Below, piece after piece: positions 15,075 through 23,514 of a DNA stretch of 64,000 nt (the first letter of the stretch is position 1; every line of letters begins with the position of its first letter). The stretch is from contig NZ_PNYB01000015.1 in the NCBI RefSeq assembly GCF_002879855.1, positions 86,628 to 150,627 of the forward strand, given 5' to 3'. The position numbers and the translations under genes were made by a program. The notes beneath the pieces were generated by a model. It worked only from the letters and a program-made list of their open reading frames with translations. It had not been told where the DNA came from and made no database searches. The stretch comes from Trinickia soli. GTDB taxonomy: Bacteria; Pseudomonadota; Gammaproteobacteria; Burkholderiales; Burkholderiaceae.

Positions 15075-18000
15075 TTACATCGTCGAGGGACACCGAAACG
15101 AGCGCAGCGCCGGCAAGACGAACGGGTTGACCACGCTGGACGCAGCAAGATCGAGCTCGATGTCATGATCGTCGAGCGAAAACGTCAACGCGAAGCGATC
15201 GGGCGTGAGCGCATCGAGTTTGCCTCGGTCAAGCAGGCGGAAAAGCGACCACGCACCATGGGTCTCGATGCTCCCCGGTCCAGTGCTCCCCGCCGACAGG
15301 TAGTCGATTCGCGCGAACGCCTCGGCAGCGTGGTCCGGCCATTCGAATTTCATCGCTTGCGCAGCAGGTTCGGTGAAATTCAGCATTCGATCGCCCAACG
15401 CGATCGAGACGAAACTGAACGCCTGATCCATGCGTCGCGGCGTCAGCGTAAACCGCAGCGTCAATGCTTTGTTCCGATTCGGGAAGAACGCATCGCGAAT
15501 GTGCGCCGCGCGTTCAAACGCGCGTAGCGAGCCAGTGGACATACCGGCAGATTCCGCCTGCGCGCGCCATTTCCAGGGCGTTGCAGTCGTGTCCACATAC
15601 GGCCTCAGGTTCGCCTCGAAAAATTCATCGAGCAGTCCGCCGGGCGCAAAAAGCCGCGTGAAATCGTCCAACGTTACATCGCGGTCCGCATCGGCCACGA
15701 ACGGGTAGCGTCCGTCGATGGCCGCATGGCAGAAGGGAGCGACGTCGGCGCGCCAATGCGCCTCGATCCGCACACGTTCGGCCGCTTGCACCGCGGCCGT
15801 CCCCGCCTCGCCGAGGCCCTCCAGCATGCCGCCCAGCGGCGCGGGAAAGGACGCCGCATTTTGAATGAGCCGCTGCAGCACATCGTCGGCGGGCGGCGGC
15901 ATCCCATTCGCACGCGCGACGCCCACCGCCTGCTGGTAGACGACTACCTCTTTCAGTTGCGCTTGCACGCGGTCCAGCGCGCTTGCGCCCGCTTCGCCGT
16001 CAGCCGCTATGAGGCGATGGAGCGCGTCGAAATGACGATCGATGGCCTGGGCTGCTGCATTGTCGAACCGCATCGATGAGCCGGTCGCGGTCGATGTCGG
16101 CTGCTTCGAGGCATCCACCCATCGGCGAATGGCGCGTCGGGCGGCATTGGCCCAGCCTTGTGCCCGCTGCGCGGCCGGAACGGCGGTAGCCGCGCCGATC
16201 GACGTCTCCCTTGCCGCGCGTAACAGCAACGCGCGCAGGGGCGATTCGGGTCCCGCCATCAGCCTGACGACAGCGGCTCCGTCATCGGACAGCGGTAAAG
16301 GCCGCAAACGGACATCGCCGATGATTGCGTCCCACGCCTCGGTGTATCGCGCGAAGTAGAGCCGGTCCACCTCAGCAGCCGAGCCCGCCGCCATTCGAGC
16401 GCCGGCGGCCCCGAGCACCCAATCGTCGCGCCGTGCCTGTTCGATAGCGGTATTGCGCAACGCTTGATATCGAGCCATACCCTCGAGCGTGTAGGGGCCG
16501 GGCACGCCATCGCTCAGTGCCCCCCCGCTTCTGCGATCGAAGACGAGCGCAGCGCCCGGCCCGGCCAACTCGGCGACCGACAATGGAGCGGGCATCGCAG
16601 CGGCCAACGCCGGTGTGATCGCTTCGAAAATGCGTTGCGCTTCCGGCTGCATCAGAAGCTGCTCACGCGCGCGCGCAACGAGCGAAGCGTCCGTCGACAC
16701 GTTCGGCTCGGTGCGCGCGGCATCTGCCCACGCGGCGGCGTGGGCGTGCCACGTCGAACGCTCGTGGGCCGAGAGCCCGGCGCGCGCGGCGTCCGCGTCG
16801 AGCCACGCCAACACGGCGGTGGGATCGTACCGCGCCTTGTCACCGAGCATCAGATAGACGCGCAGCGCTTCATAGCGAGCGGCCTGCGCAGCGCCGGAGT
16901 CCCGCAACACCTGTGACAAGCGCGCAAGCAAATACGGTCGAACCGTCTCGCGCAGCACGCCGCGATAGGCCTCCCGACAGGCCGATTGAAGGCGCGTCTC
17001 GCGGTCCAATATCAGCACGCTCAACCACGATCTGTTCGCATCGCGCCACGCCGGCCCGCAGGCCAACCCGCTTGCCGCATCGAGCGCGGGCAGCATCGTG
17101 CGCGGCGCATCGATGCGGACCGCTTGGTGTGTCACACGCATGAGCGCGGTGGCCGAGGATGCGGTCGTCGCAATGTCGGCGACGCCGCGTCGATACGACG
17201 AAGCCGCGGCCAGACCCATGCACGCCGCCAACGCGACGCACAGCATGGTAGCCGCACGTAGCCGGACCCTGCGCGCGTGCGAGATCGTCTCGCGCGAGCG
17301 CGCCAGATCGCGCTCGTTGGGCACGACATCGTTCAACCAACCTCGAACGAAGCACGCCTGTGCATGCGTCTCTGGCTTCGACACCGCTCGATGTCGCGGT
17401 TTCTCGACCCCGGTGCTTTCATTCAGGACTGCTGAGAGATTCACGCCGCGCAACAACACCGGTTCGTAAAGACCCGGCGATGCGCCGAACGCATCATGGC
17501 AGAAGCGCCCAAGCGGAAGCGACAGCGCCTTCAAAGATCGAGGGAATTGATACACCTGTGCGGCGTGCCCCGGATCACCGTCGGCCGGCAATCGCACGAT
17601 CAATTGAGCCTGCGCGTCCCGAACCAACGATTCGAACGATTGCGAAAAGCGATCGAGCCACGCTTCGCCGAGCGGCACGTGGGTCACAGGGAAGAGGATG
17701 CCAAGCGGCCGATCGAGCGCGGACGCTTCCAATTCGCGCACGAAAGGTTCGAAGCCCGCTATGCCGTCGCACTGCGTCACCGTTACGTAGACGGGCACGC
17801 GCCGCCTGCAGATCCGATACACAAAATCGATCTGTGCGCGCATTGCCTCGACGCGGCGCGCGCGCGCTGCATAGTCCTCGTTCAGCAACTGTCGAGCCGA
17901 CACGGCGACCAGTACGCCGTCGATAGGACGACGACGCCGCGCACGCTTGAGCGACAGCATCAGCGCGCGTAAGCCTTCCTCATCGGCCGAATCGTTCAGC

Positions 18001-18359
18001 GTCGCCTCGAACACCACCGAGCCTTCATCGAACCACCAGCGACCGGGCATGTGCTTCGATGCGCTCGCGTGCGCATCGGCGCGTTGGACCGGCCGGCGGC
18101 CCGACGCACGAAGCATGGCCGACTTCCCGGCCCCTTGCTCGCCGAGCATCAGATACCAAGGCACCCGATAGACGCTGTGTCTGCCGAAACGCCATGCGGG
18201 GCCGCCCGTGCGCACCCAACGCTGCGCGGCGACGACCGCATCGCGTACCGCGCGGGCATGTTCGGCTTCCTGCGCCTCGGGCTCGCGAACATCGGTGCCA
18301 GCCGTTTTTGCACGCGCAAGCTTGCGCGCGCGTCTGCGATCGATCAGTGTTCTCAGCAT
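15075..18359 (-). CDS. tssM: T6SS membrane complex protein TssM (IcmF), lacking N-terminal membrane hairpin
   Basis: A 1094-aa IcmF-family protein. The Walker A GEQGAGKS is at residues 73-80, inside the cytosolic GTPase-like domain. A single clear membrane helix lies at about residues 368-387 (TMLCVALAACMGLAAAS). A long periplasmic part follows and ends in the TssM C-terminal beta domain. Usual TssM proteins have two more helices before the Walker motif; here that segment is a short basic and acidic stretch. Only 46 nt separate it from the tssL stop, so no longer start fits. GAAGG stands 8 nt before the ATG. Last gene of the T6SS operon. Confidence 0.93.
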   Translation of the reverse strand: MLRTLIDRRRARKLARAKTAGTDVREPEAQEAEHARAVRDAVVAAQRWVRTGGPAWRFGRHSVYRVPWYLMLGEQGAGKSAMLRASGRRPVQRADAHASASKHMPGRWWFDEGSVVFEATLNDSADEEGLRALMLSLKRARRRRPIDGVLVAVSARQLLNEDYAARARRVEAMRAQIDFVYRICRRRVPVYVTVTQCDGIAGFEPFVRELEASALDRPLGILFPVTHVPLGEAWLDRFSQSFESLVRDAQAQLIVRLPADGDPGHAAQVYQFPRSLKALSLPLGRFCHDAFGASPGLYEPVLLRGVNLSAVLNESTGVEKPRHRAVSKPETHAQACFVRGWLNDVVPNERDLARSRETISHARRVRLRAATMLCVALAACMGLAAASSYRRGVADIATTASSATALMRVTHQAVRIDAPRTMLPALDAASGLACGPAWRDANRSWLSVLILDRETRLQSACREAYRGVLRETVRPYLLARLSQVLRDSGAAQAARYEALRVYLMLGDKARYDPTAVLAWLDADAARAGLSAHERSTWHAHAAAWADAARTEPNVSTDASLVARAREQLLMQPEAQRIFEAITPALAAAMPAPLSVAELAGPGAALVFDRRSGGALSDGVPGPYTLEGMARYQALRNTAIEQARRDDWVLGAAGARMAAGSAAEVDRLYFARYTEAWDAIIGDVRLRPLPLSDDGAAVVRLMAGPESPLRALLLRAARETSIGAATAVPAAQRAQGWANAARRAIRRWVDASKQPTSTATGSSMRFDNAAAQAIDRHFDALHRLIAADGEAGASALDRVQAQLKEVVVYQQAVGVARANGMPPPADDVLQRLIQNAASFPAPLGGMLEGLGEAGTAAVQAAERVRIEAHWRADVAPFCHAAIDGRYPFVADADRDVTLDDFTRLFAPGGLLDEFFEANLRPYVDTTATPWKWRAQAESAGMSTGSLRAFERAAHIRDAFFPNRNKALTLRFTLTPRRMDQAFSFVSIALGDRMLNFTEPAAQAMKFEWPDHAAEAFARIDYLSAGSTGPGSIETHGAWSLFRLLDRGKLDALTPDRFALTFSLDDHDIELDLAASSVVNPFVLPALRSFRCPSTM

Positions 18360-18405
18360 TGCCCGCGCCTTCGGCTACGCGGATCGACGGCCACCTCGGC
18401 TACTC

Positions 18406-19614
18406 TCAAAGCCCTGCTCCGTTTGCAACGATGGTGATGACGACTCGCCGGTTGCGCGCGCGGTCCGCCGGCGTATCGTTCGGTGCGACCGGCACCTCGG
18501 CGCCGCGCCCTTGCGCGAGAAAACGCTCGGCGCCCCCCGCCTCTGCCGAGAGCAATCCCACAACGTATGTGGCGCGTGCGAGCGACAGTTGCCAGTTCGA
18601 AGGCCTGCCCGGGGAGGGGGGCTCATCGTCGGTGTGACCGGTCACGACAATGCGCACGTCGAGATCGCGCAACGCCGCCCCAATCTGCTTCAACAGTGCA
18701 ACGCGCGTCGACAGGACGGTCGCGCTGCCCGATGCGAACAAGCCATCACTGCCGAGCGTCAGGACGGCCTTGCCATGATCGTCTACGAGCGTCAAACGCC
18801 GCGCCGCAAGTTCGGCCGACAACCGTCGTTCGAACCTGGCTGCGAGCGAACCGGTGGACACCGACGGCGTTGGTTCAGGCGCGTATTCCGAAGCGACGCC
18901 CACGCGCGCGAGCATGTCGATCACCGGTTGCGCCTGCGCGTGAAGGCGAGCTTGTGCGACGCAGACAAACGCCGTCAGCGATGCCGCGACAGCGCCGATC
19001 AGCATCGCCGTCGAGCCCCGCCATCCCCGGTGCCCGATGTTTCGCTCACCAAGCGCAGTGCCGGGCCACGCAGGCGCTGCGCCGCGCGCGGCGATCACGC
19101 GCCGACGCAGTTGGTCGCGCACAGCCTGAAGCTGCGCGCTGCCGCCCACCAGCGGGCGATAGCGCCCCTCCATACCGAGCGCCAGCATGACGTAGAGCAA
19201 CTCGAGTGCATCGATATTCTGGTTCGCATCTTGCGAGAACTCCTGCAGAATGCCGAAGAAGCGTTCCCCACCCGAGGCCTGCGCATGAAACAAGACCAGC
19301 AGGCTTTGCCTGGCCCATGCACCGCCGCGCCCCGACGGCGTCGCCGCTACGACCTCGTCGACGAAGGTGCAGATGCAGTAGCGTGCAGCGAGGCGCGTTT
19401 CTTCGTCGACCCTTTCGCGCTGCACAGCCTCGTCAAAAGCGTTGACCATCTCGCCAAGCCGGCTGCGCAGCGACTCCAGTTCCTCGTCGAATGGATTCAG
19501 CTTCACACGACACGCGAGCGCCAGCAAAGGATGGCCGGCCTCGATCAATGGATTGCGACGGAGCCTCGACGTCAGCGCGGCCGCCGCTGCCGGCTCGCCT
19601 CGCGGCATCGTCAT
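18406..19614 (-). CDS. tssL: T6SS protein TssL (DotU) with C-terminal OmpA peptidoglycan-binding domain
   Basis: A 402-aa protein. The cytosolic DotU domain spans about residues 20-185 (NPLIEAGHPLLALACRVKLN; RYCICTFVDEVV). A membrane helix is at about 201-220. A periplasmic OmpA-like domain covers about 265-402, with TGHTDDE near residue 325 and RARNRRVVITI near the end, the residues that hold peptidoglycan. The fused anchor ties the T6SS base to the cell wall. The ATG at 19614 overlaps the tssK stop as ATGA; an ATG five codons earlier is possible. Confidence 0.95.
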   Translation of the reverse strand: MTMPRGEPAAAAALTSRLRRNPLIEAGHPLLALACRVKLNPFDEELESLRSRLGEMVNAFDEAVQRERVDEETRLAARYCICTFVDEVVAATPSGRGGAWARQSLLVLFHAQASGGERFFGILQEFSQDANQNIDALELLYVMLALGMEGRYRPLVGGSAQLQAVRDQLRRRVIAARGAAPAWPGTALGERNIGHRGWRGSTAMLIGAVAASLTAFVCVAQARLHAQAQPVIDMLARVGVASEYAPEPTPSVSTGSLAARFERRLSAELAARRLTLVDDHGKAVLTLGSDGLFASGSATVLSTRVALLKQIGAALRDLDVRIVVTGHTDDEPPSPGRPSNWQLSLARATYVVGLLSAEAGGAERFLAQGRGAEVPVAPNDTPADRARNRRVVITIVANGAGL

Positions 19615-20999
19615 TGCCTGATCGCCCATAGCCGAAGCTCCAATCCCGGGAAGGTGCCTGCCACATGCAGTGCGATCGCGCCCGACGAGGCCAATTGCGG
19701 CCACAACGCATCGTTCGCGTCGAGCGCGAGATAGCACCGCTGCGCATGGAACGGCAATTGCCGCGGCGCCGCAGGCAGCAAGCGCAGACCGATTCCCGGC
19801 AGTTGCAGATTGACGAGATCGTCGATTTTCTCGAGCGGGCCGACCTTCAACTGCAGCGTCAATGCCTCGGCGAGTTCGTCCCCCGGCATCTCCGCCTTCG
19901 CCGTCAATACGAAGCCCGCACTCGAAAACAACGTCGAATCGCCGACGCGCGCCACGTGAAGACCGAACGGCCGCACATCCAGATCGATTGCCACGGCCTG
20001 CGGCGTCATCGCATAGCTGAGCGCCTCGCGAATGCGCTCGATCAGCGGGGCGAACGATCGTGCCAGTGCATCGTGTCGGTACGGCGCCTGGACGTGCGGG
20101 CGCACAGCGCCGCGCAGCAACCCCGTGAGTTCGGCGACCCATTGCAATAGCGAACAATAGAGCGTCTCGGGATGCACGCCCTCGATCATCGACCAATGCG
20201 TGAGCAACGGCACGCAGCGATTGATCAGTTGAAGCAGAAGGAAATCGCTCAGTTCGTCGGCGGCGCCGATACTCCGATCGGCAAGCCGCGCTGACAGCAT
20301 TTGCGCGCGTTGATTGAGCAAGCCGATGAGCTCGTCGACGAACGCCGACAGCGGCGGCGCGGCGCGATAGTCGATGCACGGCGGCATAAAACCCGCGTCG
20401 AGCATTAGCCGTTGATCCGCGCGCCGCTCGACGACACGCGCCACGCCCAACGTGGAAAACTCACTACCGACGTCGTGGGCGAACGCAAGCCGCATCTGCA
20501 GCCGGGCAACCTCCACGATCACGCTGTCGCCCCCGCGCGCATGACTATCGTCGACCAGATATTCGGCACGGCGATATCGCGCGTGCGATACGCGATCGAG
20601 TGGCGAGTCGCCCCAGCCCCGGCCTTCGTGCCACTCCGTGCGCTCGCTCTGTTGCACCGCCTCGACCTCGGGCTCGCCCGGTCTCGCGAGCGCGAGCGCA
20701 AGCACGATCTCAGCGTCGCGTCGGCTTTCGGGTACATCGAGCGGCAGCGGCAGGTGGCCGTCCTCCGGCAAAGAGAACGGCGTGCCGTCAGGCATCACGC
20801 CCTCGCAGACGCGAAGCGCGAGCTTGCCGAGCGAGAGCAACGGCTCGTCGATCACCAGCTTCGAAAAGCCCCATCCGAAGCGGCCCCGCACTTTACAGCG
20901 CGCATCGATCAGGCGATGCAGGTATCGGTCGTGCTGCTGCAAGTGCTGCTGTTGCAGCAACATGCCCTCCGACCAAACGACTCTATTGTTCGACGGCAT
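19611..20999 (-). CDS. tssK: T6SS baseplate protein TssK
   Basis: A 462-aa protein with the TssK start MPSNNRVVWSEGMLLQQQHL, a hallmark of the family. Shell, helical and C-terminal domains follow in normal length (about 440-460). TssK trimers join the baseplate wedge to the TssL-TssM membrane complex. It lies 93 nt after vgrG and is coupled to tssL. GAGGA stands just before its ATG. Confidence 0.96.
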   Translation of the reverse strand: MPSNNRVVWSEGMLLQQQHLQQHDRYLHRLIDARCKVRGRFGWGFSKLVIDEPLLSLGKLALRVCEGVMPDGTPFSLPEDGHLPLPLDVPESRRDAEIVLALALARPGEPEVEAVQQSERTEWHEGRGWGDSPLDRVSHARYRRAEYLVDDSHARGGDSVIVEVARLQMRLAFAHDVGSEFSTLGVARVVERRADQRLMLDAGFMPPCIDYRAAPPLSAFVDELIGLLNQRAQMLSARLADRSIGAADELSDFLLLQLINRCVPLLTHWSMIEGVHPETLYCSLLQWVAELTGLLRGAVRPHVQAPYRHDALARSFAPLIERIREALSYAMTPQAVAIDLDVRPFGLHVARVGDSTLFSSAGFVLTAKAEMPGDELAEALTLQLKVGPLEKIDDLVNLQLPGIGLRLLPAAPRQLPFHAQRCYLALDANDALWPQLASSGAIALHVAGTFPGLELRLWAIRQ

Positions 21000-21092
21000 T
21001 CATTCCTCGGGAAGCGACCGGCACGATCGATTTCTTTGTGAAAGTAGTGCGACGCATCTTGCTTTGTGTTCCTGACGAACGCTCTCCATGGT

Positions 21093-23096
21093 TCACGTCG
21101 CGCCTGATCCGTCGTCGGCCTTCTTTGGGGCGTCCGGCATTTCCGCCGATGCGCCCGGCGCCGAACCGGCCGCCCCCCCGCTGTTCAGACCCACGAGCGG
21201 CCCGCTGATTTGCACGCCCGCTGGCGTGAGCGTGACGAAGCTGCCGCCGCACTTGAGCGTCAGCATCGCGCCCGCTTCGAGCACGACGCTCGCGCCGCCT
21301 TTGACATGGACGATCTCTCCCTTGACCGCATAGTTGACGCGCGCCTCGTGCAACACGTCGACGCCCGCCGACAGCGATGCACTCGCGCCAACCTTCACGC
21401 GTTGTCCGCCGTCGATCGTGAAGTCGTGCGAGCCGACCTTGACGAGTTGCCTGCCTTCGACGATGGCATGCGCGTCCTCCCCCACCCAGGCCAGCGCGCT
21501 GCGCTTGACGTAGCTGTCGGCGCGCCCGCCTGCATAAAGCAGAAGCTGAGGCTTCTGGTCGTCGAAACGCAGTTCGTTGCGCTCGCCGTCGCCCGATAGC
21601 GATGCCGTGCGGATCGCCGAGATCGCCTCGTGCGCGGGCAACGCGTACGGCGGCGGGTTCGCGCTGTTGTAGAGGGAGCCGATCACGAGCGGGCGGTCGG
21701 GATCGCCATCGATAAAAGCAATGACGACCTCTTGCCCTGCACGCGGCATGAACACCATGCCCCAATTGCGACCGGCCCAACCCTGCGCAACGCGAACCCA
21801 ACAGCGCCGCATACGCTCGCTTTCCGCAGGGGGGTCGAATTGCTCCCAATGAAACTGCACTTTCACGCAACCATGTCGTTCGGTACTCATCTCGTCGCCG
21901 GACGCTGCCACCACGAGCGCCGTCTGCAACCCGGCATGCGGCCGTGGCGTGATGCGCGGCGGTCGAAACGGACGGCGTTTCGGTAACGCGCGGAAGCTGC
22001 AATCGAATACCGGCTCGCACCGCGTGGTTTGCTCCCGCTGCAGCGTGGAGGCCGGCTCGACATGGCGCTGCGGTGAGTAGTCACCGACGCGGACGCGATA
22101 GCGCGCCTGCACGACGAGGTAGTCGCCGTTTTGCCCGGCCCGCGGATGCCCCGTCAGCGCAAACAGGCCGCCCGGTCGAATCGACCGCGCGGTCGCGGCG
22201 CCGGAGGCGAATACAGCGGACGCCTGCAGCGCGTCAATGCGCGCCTGCGCCAGGCGACGCCCCTCTTCCTGCGTTGCGTAGTGCGGCGCGTATTCGGCCA
22301 TTCGAAGTCGATGCGCTGCCGTGCCGTCCGCAGCGCGCACGACAAGCGACTGCTGTTGTGCGCTGCCCTTCGCGTTCCTGAAATCGAACGCCGTCAGTTC
22401 GACCGTATCGGACGCCAGCTCCTCCGTGTAGCGCCAGCGATAGATCGCTTCGTGAAGCGGTCTGCCATCGACGAACGACTGCGTGAAGTCGATCGCGCCG
22501 TCATGCGCCAGCGCACTCGGCGCATCGGCCAGGACCAGCCGGTCTTTCCCGTCGACGTGCTCGAAAAAGTAGTAGATGCCTTCTCGCTCGAGCAGACGGC
22601 TCACGAAGTCGAAGTCGGTTTCGTCGTACTGCGCGCAGTGTTCGAGCGTCGGGTAGCGCGCGACGCACGCGTTACGCCACTCGACACCGTATTCGCCCAG
22701 GACAGCAGCGACGATTTCCAGTGCGGTCCGCGCATGGAAAAATCGGCAGTGCGCGCCGCGCGTGAGCAGCCAAAGCGTGGGGCGAACGATCGCCTCATAA
22801 CGACACAGCGCGTGCCCCTCATCGCCCCAACTGTCCTCCGCAATCGTAAAGCTCGCCACGACGCCGTTGAACTGACGCACGCGCGATCCGGTGTCGAGCG
22901 ACACCGACATACGCGTACCGAGCAACGCCTTCGCCTCCAGGTCTCGACGCTTTCCAAGCAATGTCAGGCGCAACGCAAACGGTTTCGAAATTGCCTCGAA
23001 ACCGTCCATCGCCGCGAGCACGAGCGTGTCGTCCGGCAAAGCCGTTTTAACGCGGGCTGCGCGGTGCGTCTGGAGCGGGTTCGTCATATCGGCCAT
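21093..23096 (-). CDS. vgrG: T6SS spike protein VgrG (TssI)
   Basis: A 667-aa trimeric spike. The start at 23096 has AGGAGG 5 nt upstream. The gp27-like head contains RLLEREGIYYFFEHVDGKDR. The gp5-like OB part contains HGCVKVQFHWEQFD and the core motif WAGRNWGMVFMPRAGQEVVI. A short DUF2345-type beta helix follows, ending in an Asp/Lys-rich tail with no extra enzymatic domain. It is therefore a structural VgrG rather than an evolved one. It lies 14 nt after the DUF4280 gene, its likely tip partner. Confidence 0.96.
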   Translation of the reverse strand: MADMTNPLQTHRAARVKTALPDDTLVLAAMDGFEAISKPFALRLTLLGKRRDLEAKALLGTRMSVSLDTGSRVRQFNGVVASFTIAEDSWGDEGHALCRYEAIVRPTLWLLTRGAHCRFFHARTALEIVAAVLGEYGVEWRNACVARYPTLEHCAQYDETDFDFVSRLLEREGIYYFFEHVDGKDRLVLADAPSALAHDGAIDFTQSFVDGRPLHEAIYRWRYTEELASDTVELTAFDFRNAKGSAQQQSLVVRAADGTAAHRLRMAEYAPHYATQEEGRRLAQARIDALQASAVFASGAATARSIRPGGLFALTGHPRAGQNGDYLVVQARYRVRVGDYSPQRHVEPASTLQREQTTRCEPVFDCSFRALPKRRPFRPPRITPRPHAGLQTALVVAASGDEMSTERHGCVKVQFHWEQFDPPAESERMRRCWVRVAQGWAGRNWGMVFMPRAGQEVVIAFIDGDPDRPLVIGSLYNSANPPPYALPAHEAISAIRTASLSGDGERNELRFDDQKPQLLLYAGGRADSYVKRSALAWVGEDAHAIVEGRQLVKVGSHDFTIDGGQRVKVGASASLSAGVDVLHEARVNYAVKGEIVHVKGGASVVLEAGAMLTLKCGGSFVTLTPAGVQISGPLVGLNSGGAAGSAPGASAEMPDAPKKADDGSGAT

Positions 23097-23110
23097 CGTT
23101 CCTCCTGCCG

Positions 23111-23500
23111 TTACGGCACCCTCGTTTGGAGCGTGCCGGGCATGACGACCGTCACGCTGCCGCCCCAGGTGCAAGCGCACATGCAGAGGTTGCTCACGAG
23201 GGGCATGCCGCCTGACAGGACCGTCGGTGCTCCGGGCGCCCACGGGGCAGCCGTGGCGGGTACGCAGGGCGCCGGCGTGGGCGTGCCGAGCGCCGCTGCG
23301 GTCGCGGCCGCGACGGCCGGGTTCGCAGGCGCACTGCACAGGCCGAACGTCGGAATGTTGACGAGCGGTGCGTGATCCGTGATGTTCGCGACGGGCCGTC
23401 CCTCGACGAACACGCGCTGCTGCGGCAGCACGACGAGCGTGGCGGGCGCCGCGCCGAACGTGCAGGTCAATTGGGCTCCGGCGACGACAAGTTGCGACAC
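23111..23500 (-). CDS. DUF4280 PAAR-like spike tip protein
   Basis: A 129-aa protein starting with GTG (AAAGGAG 8 nt upstream). The opening SQLVVAGAQLTCTFGAAP and the later C-M-C-A-C-T-W cluster near residue 105 match the DUF4280 family of PAAR-like proteins. The Cys pattern may bind a metal at the tip of VgrG. It has no toxin extension. It is inserted between clpV and vgrG, 14 nt from each, so it belongs to the operon. Confidence 0.85.
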   Translation of the reverse strand: MSQLVVAGAQLTCTFGAAPATLVVLPQQRVFVEGRPVANITDHAPLVNIPTFGLCSAPANPAVAAATAAALGTPTPAPCVPATAAPWAPGAPTVLSGGMPLVSNLCMCACTWGGSVTVVMPGTLQTRVP

Positions 23501-23514
23501 GATGTGGGCTCCTT

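Noticed and set aside
18208..19734. 508-codon plus-strand open frame opposite tssM, tssL and tssK
   Set aside because: Arg/Cys/His-rich translation, no ribosome site and spans three well-supported genes.
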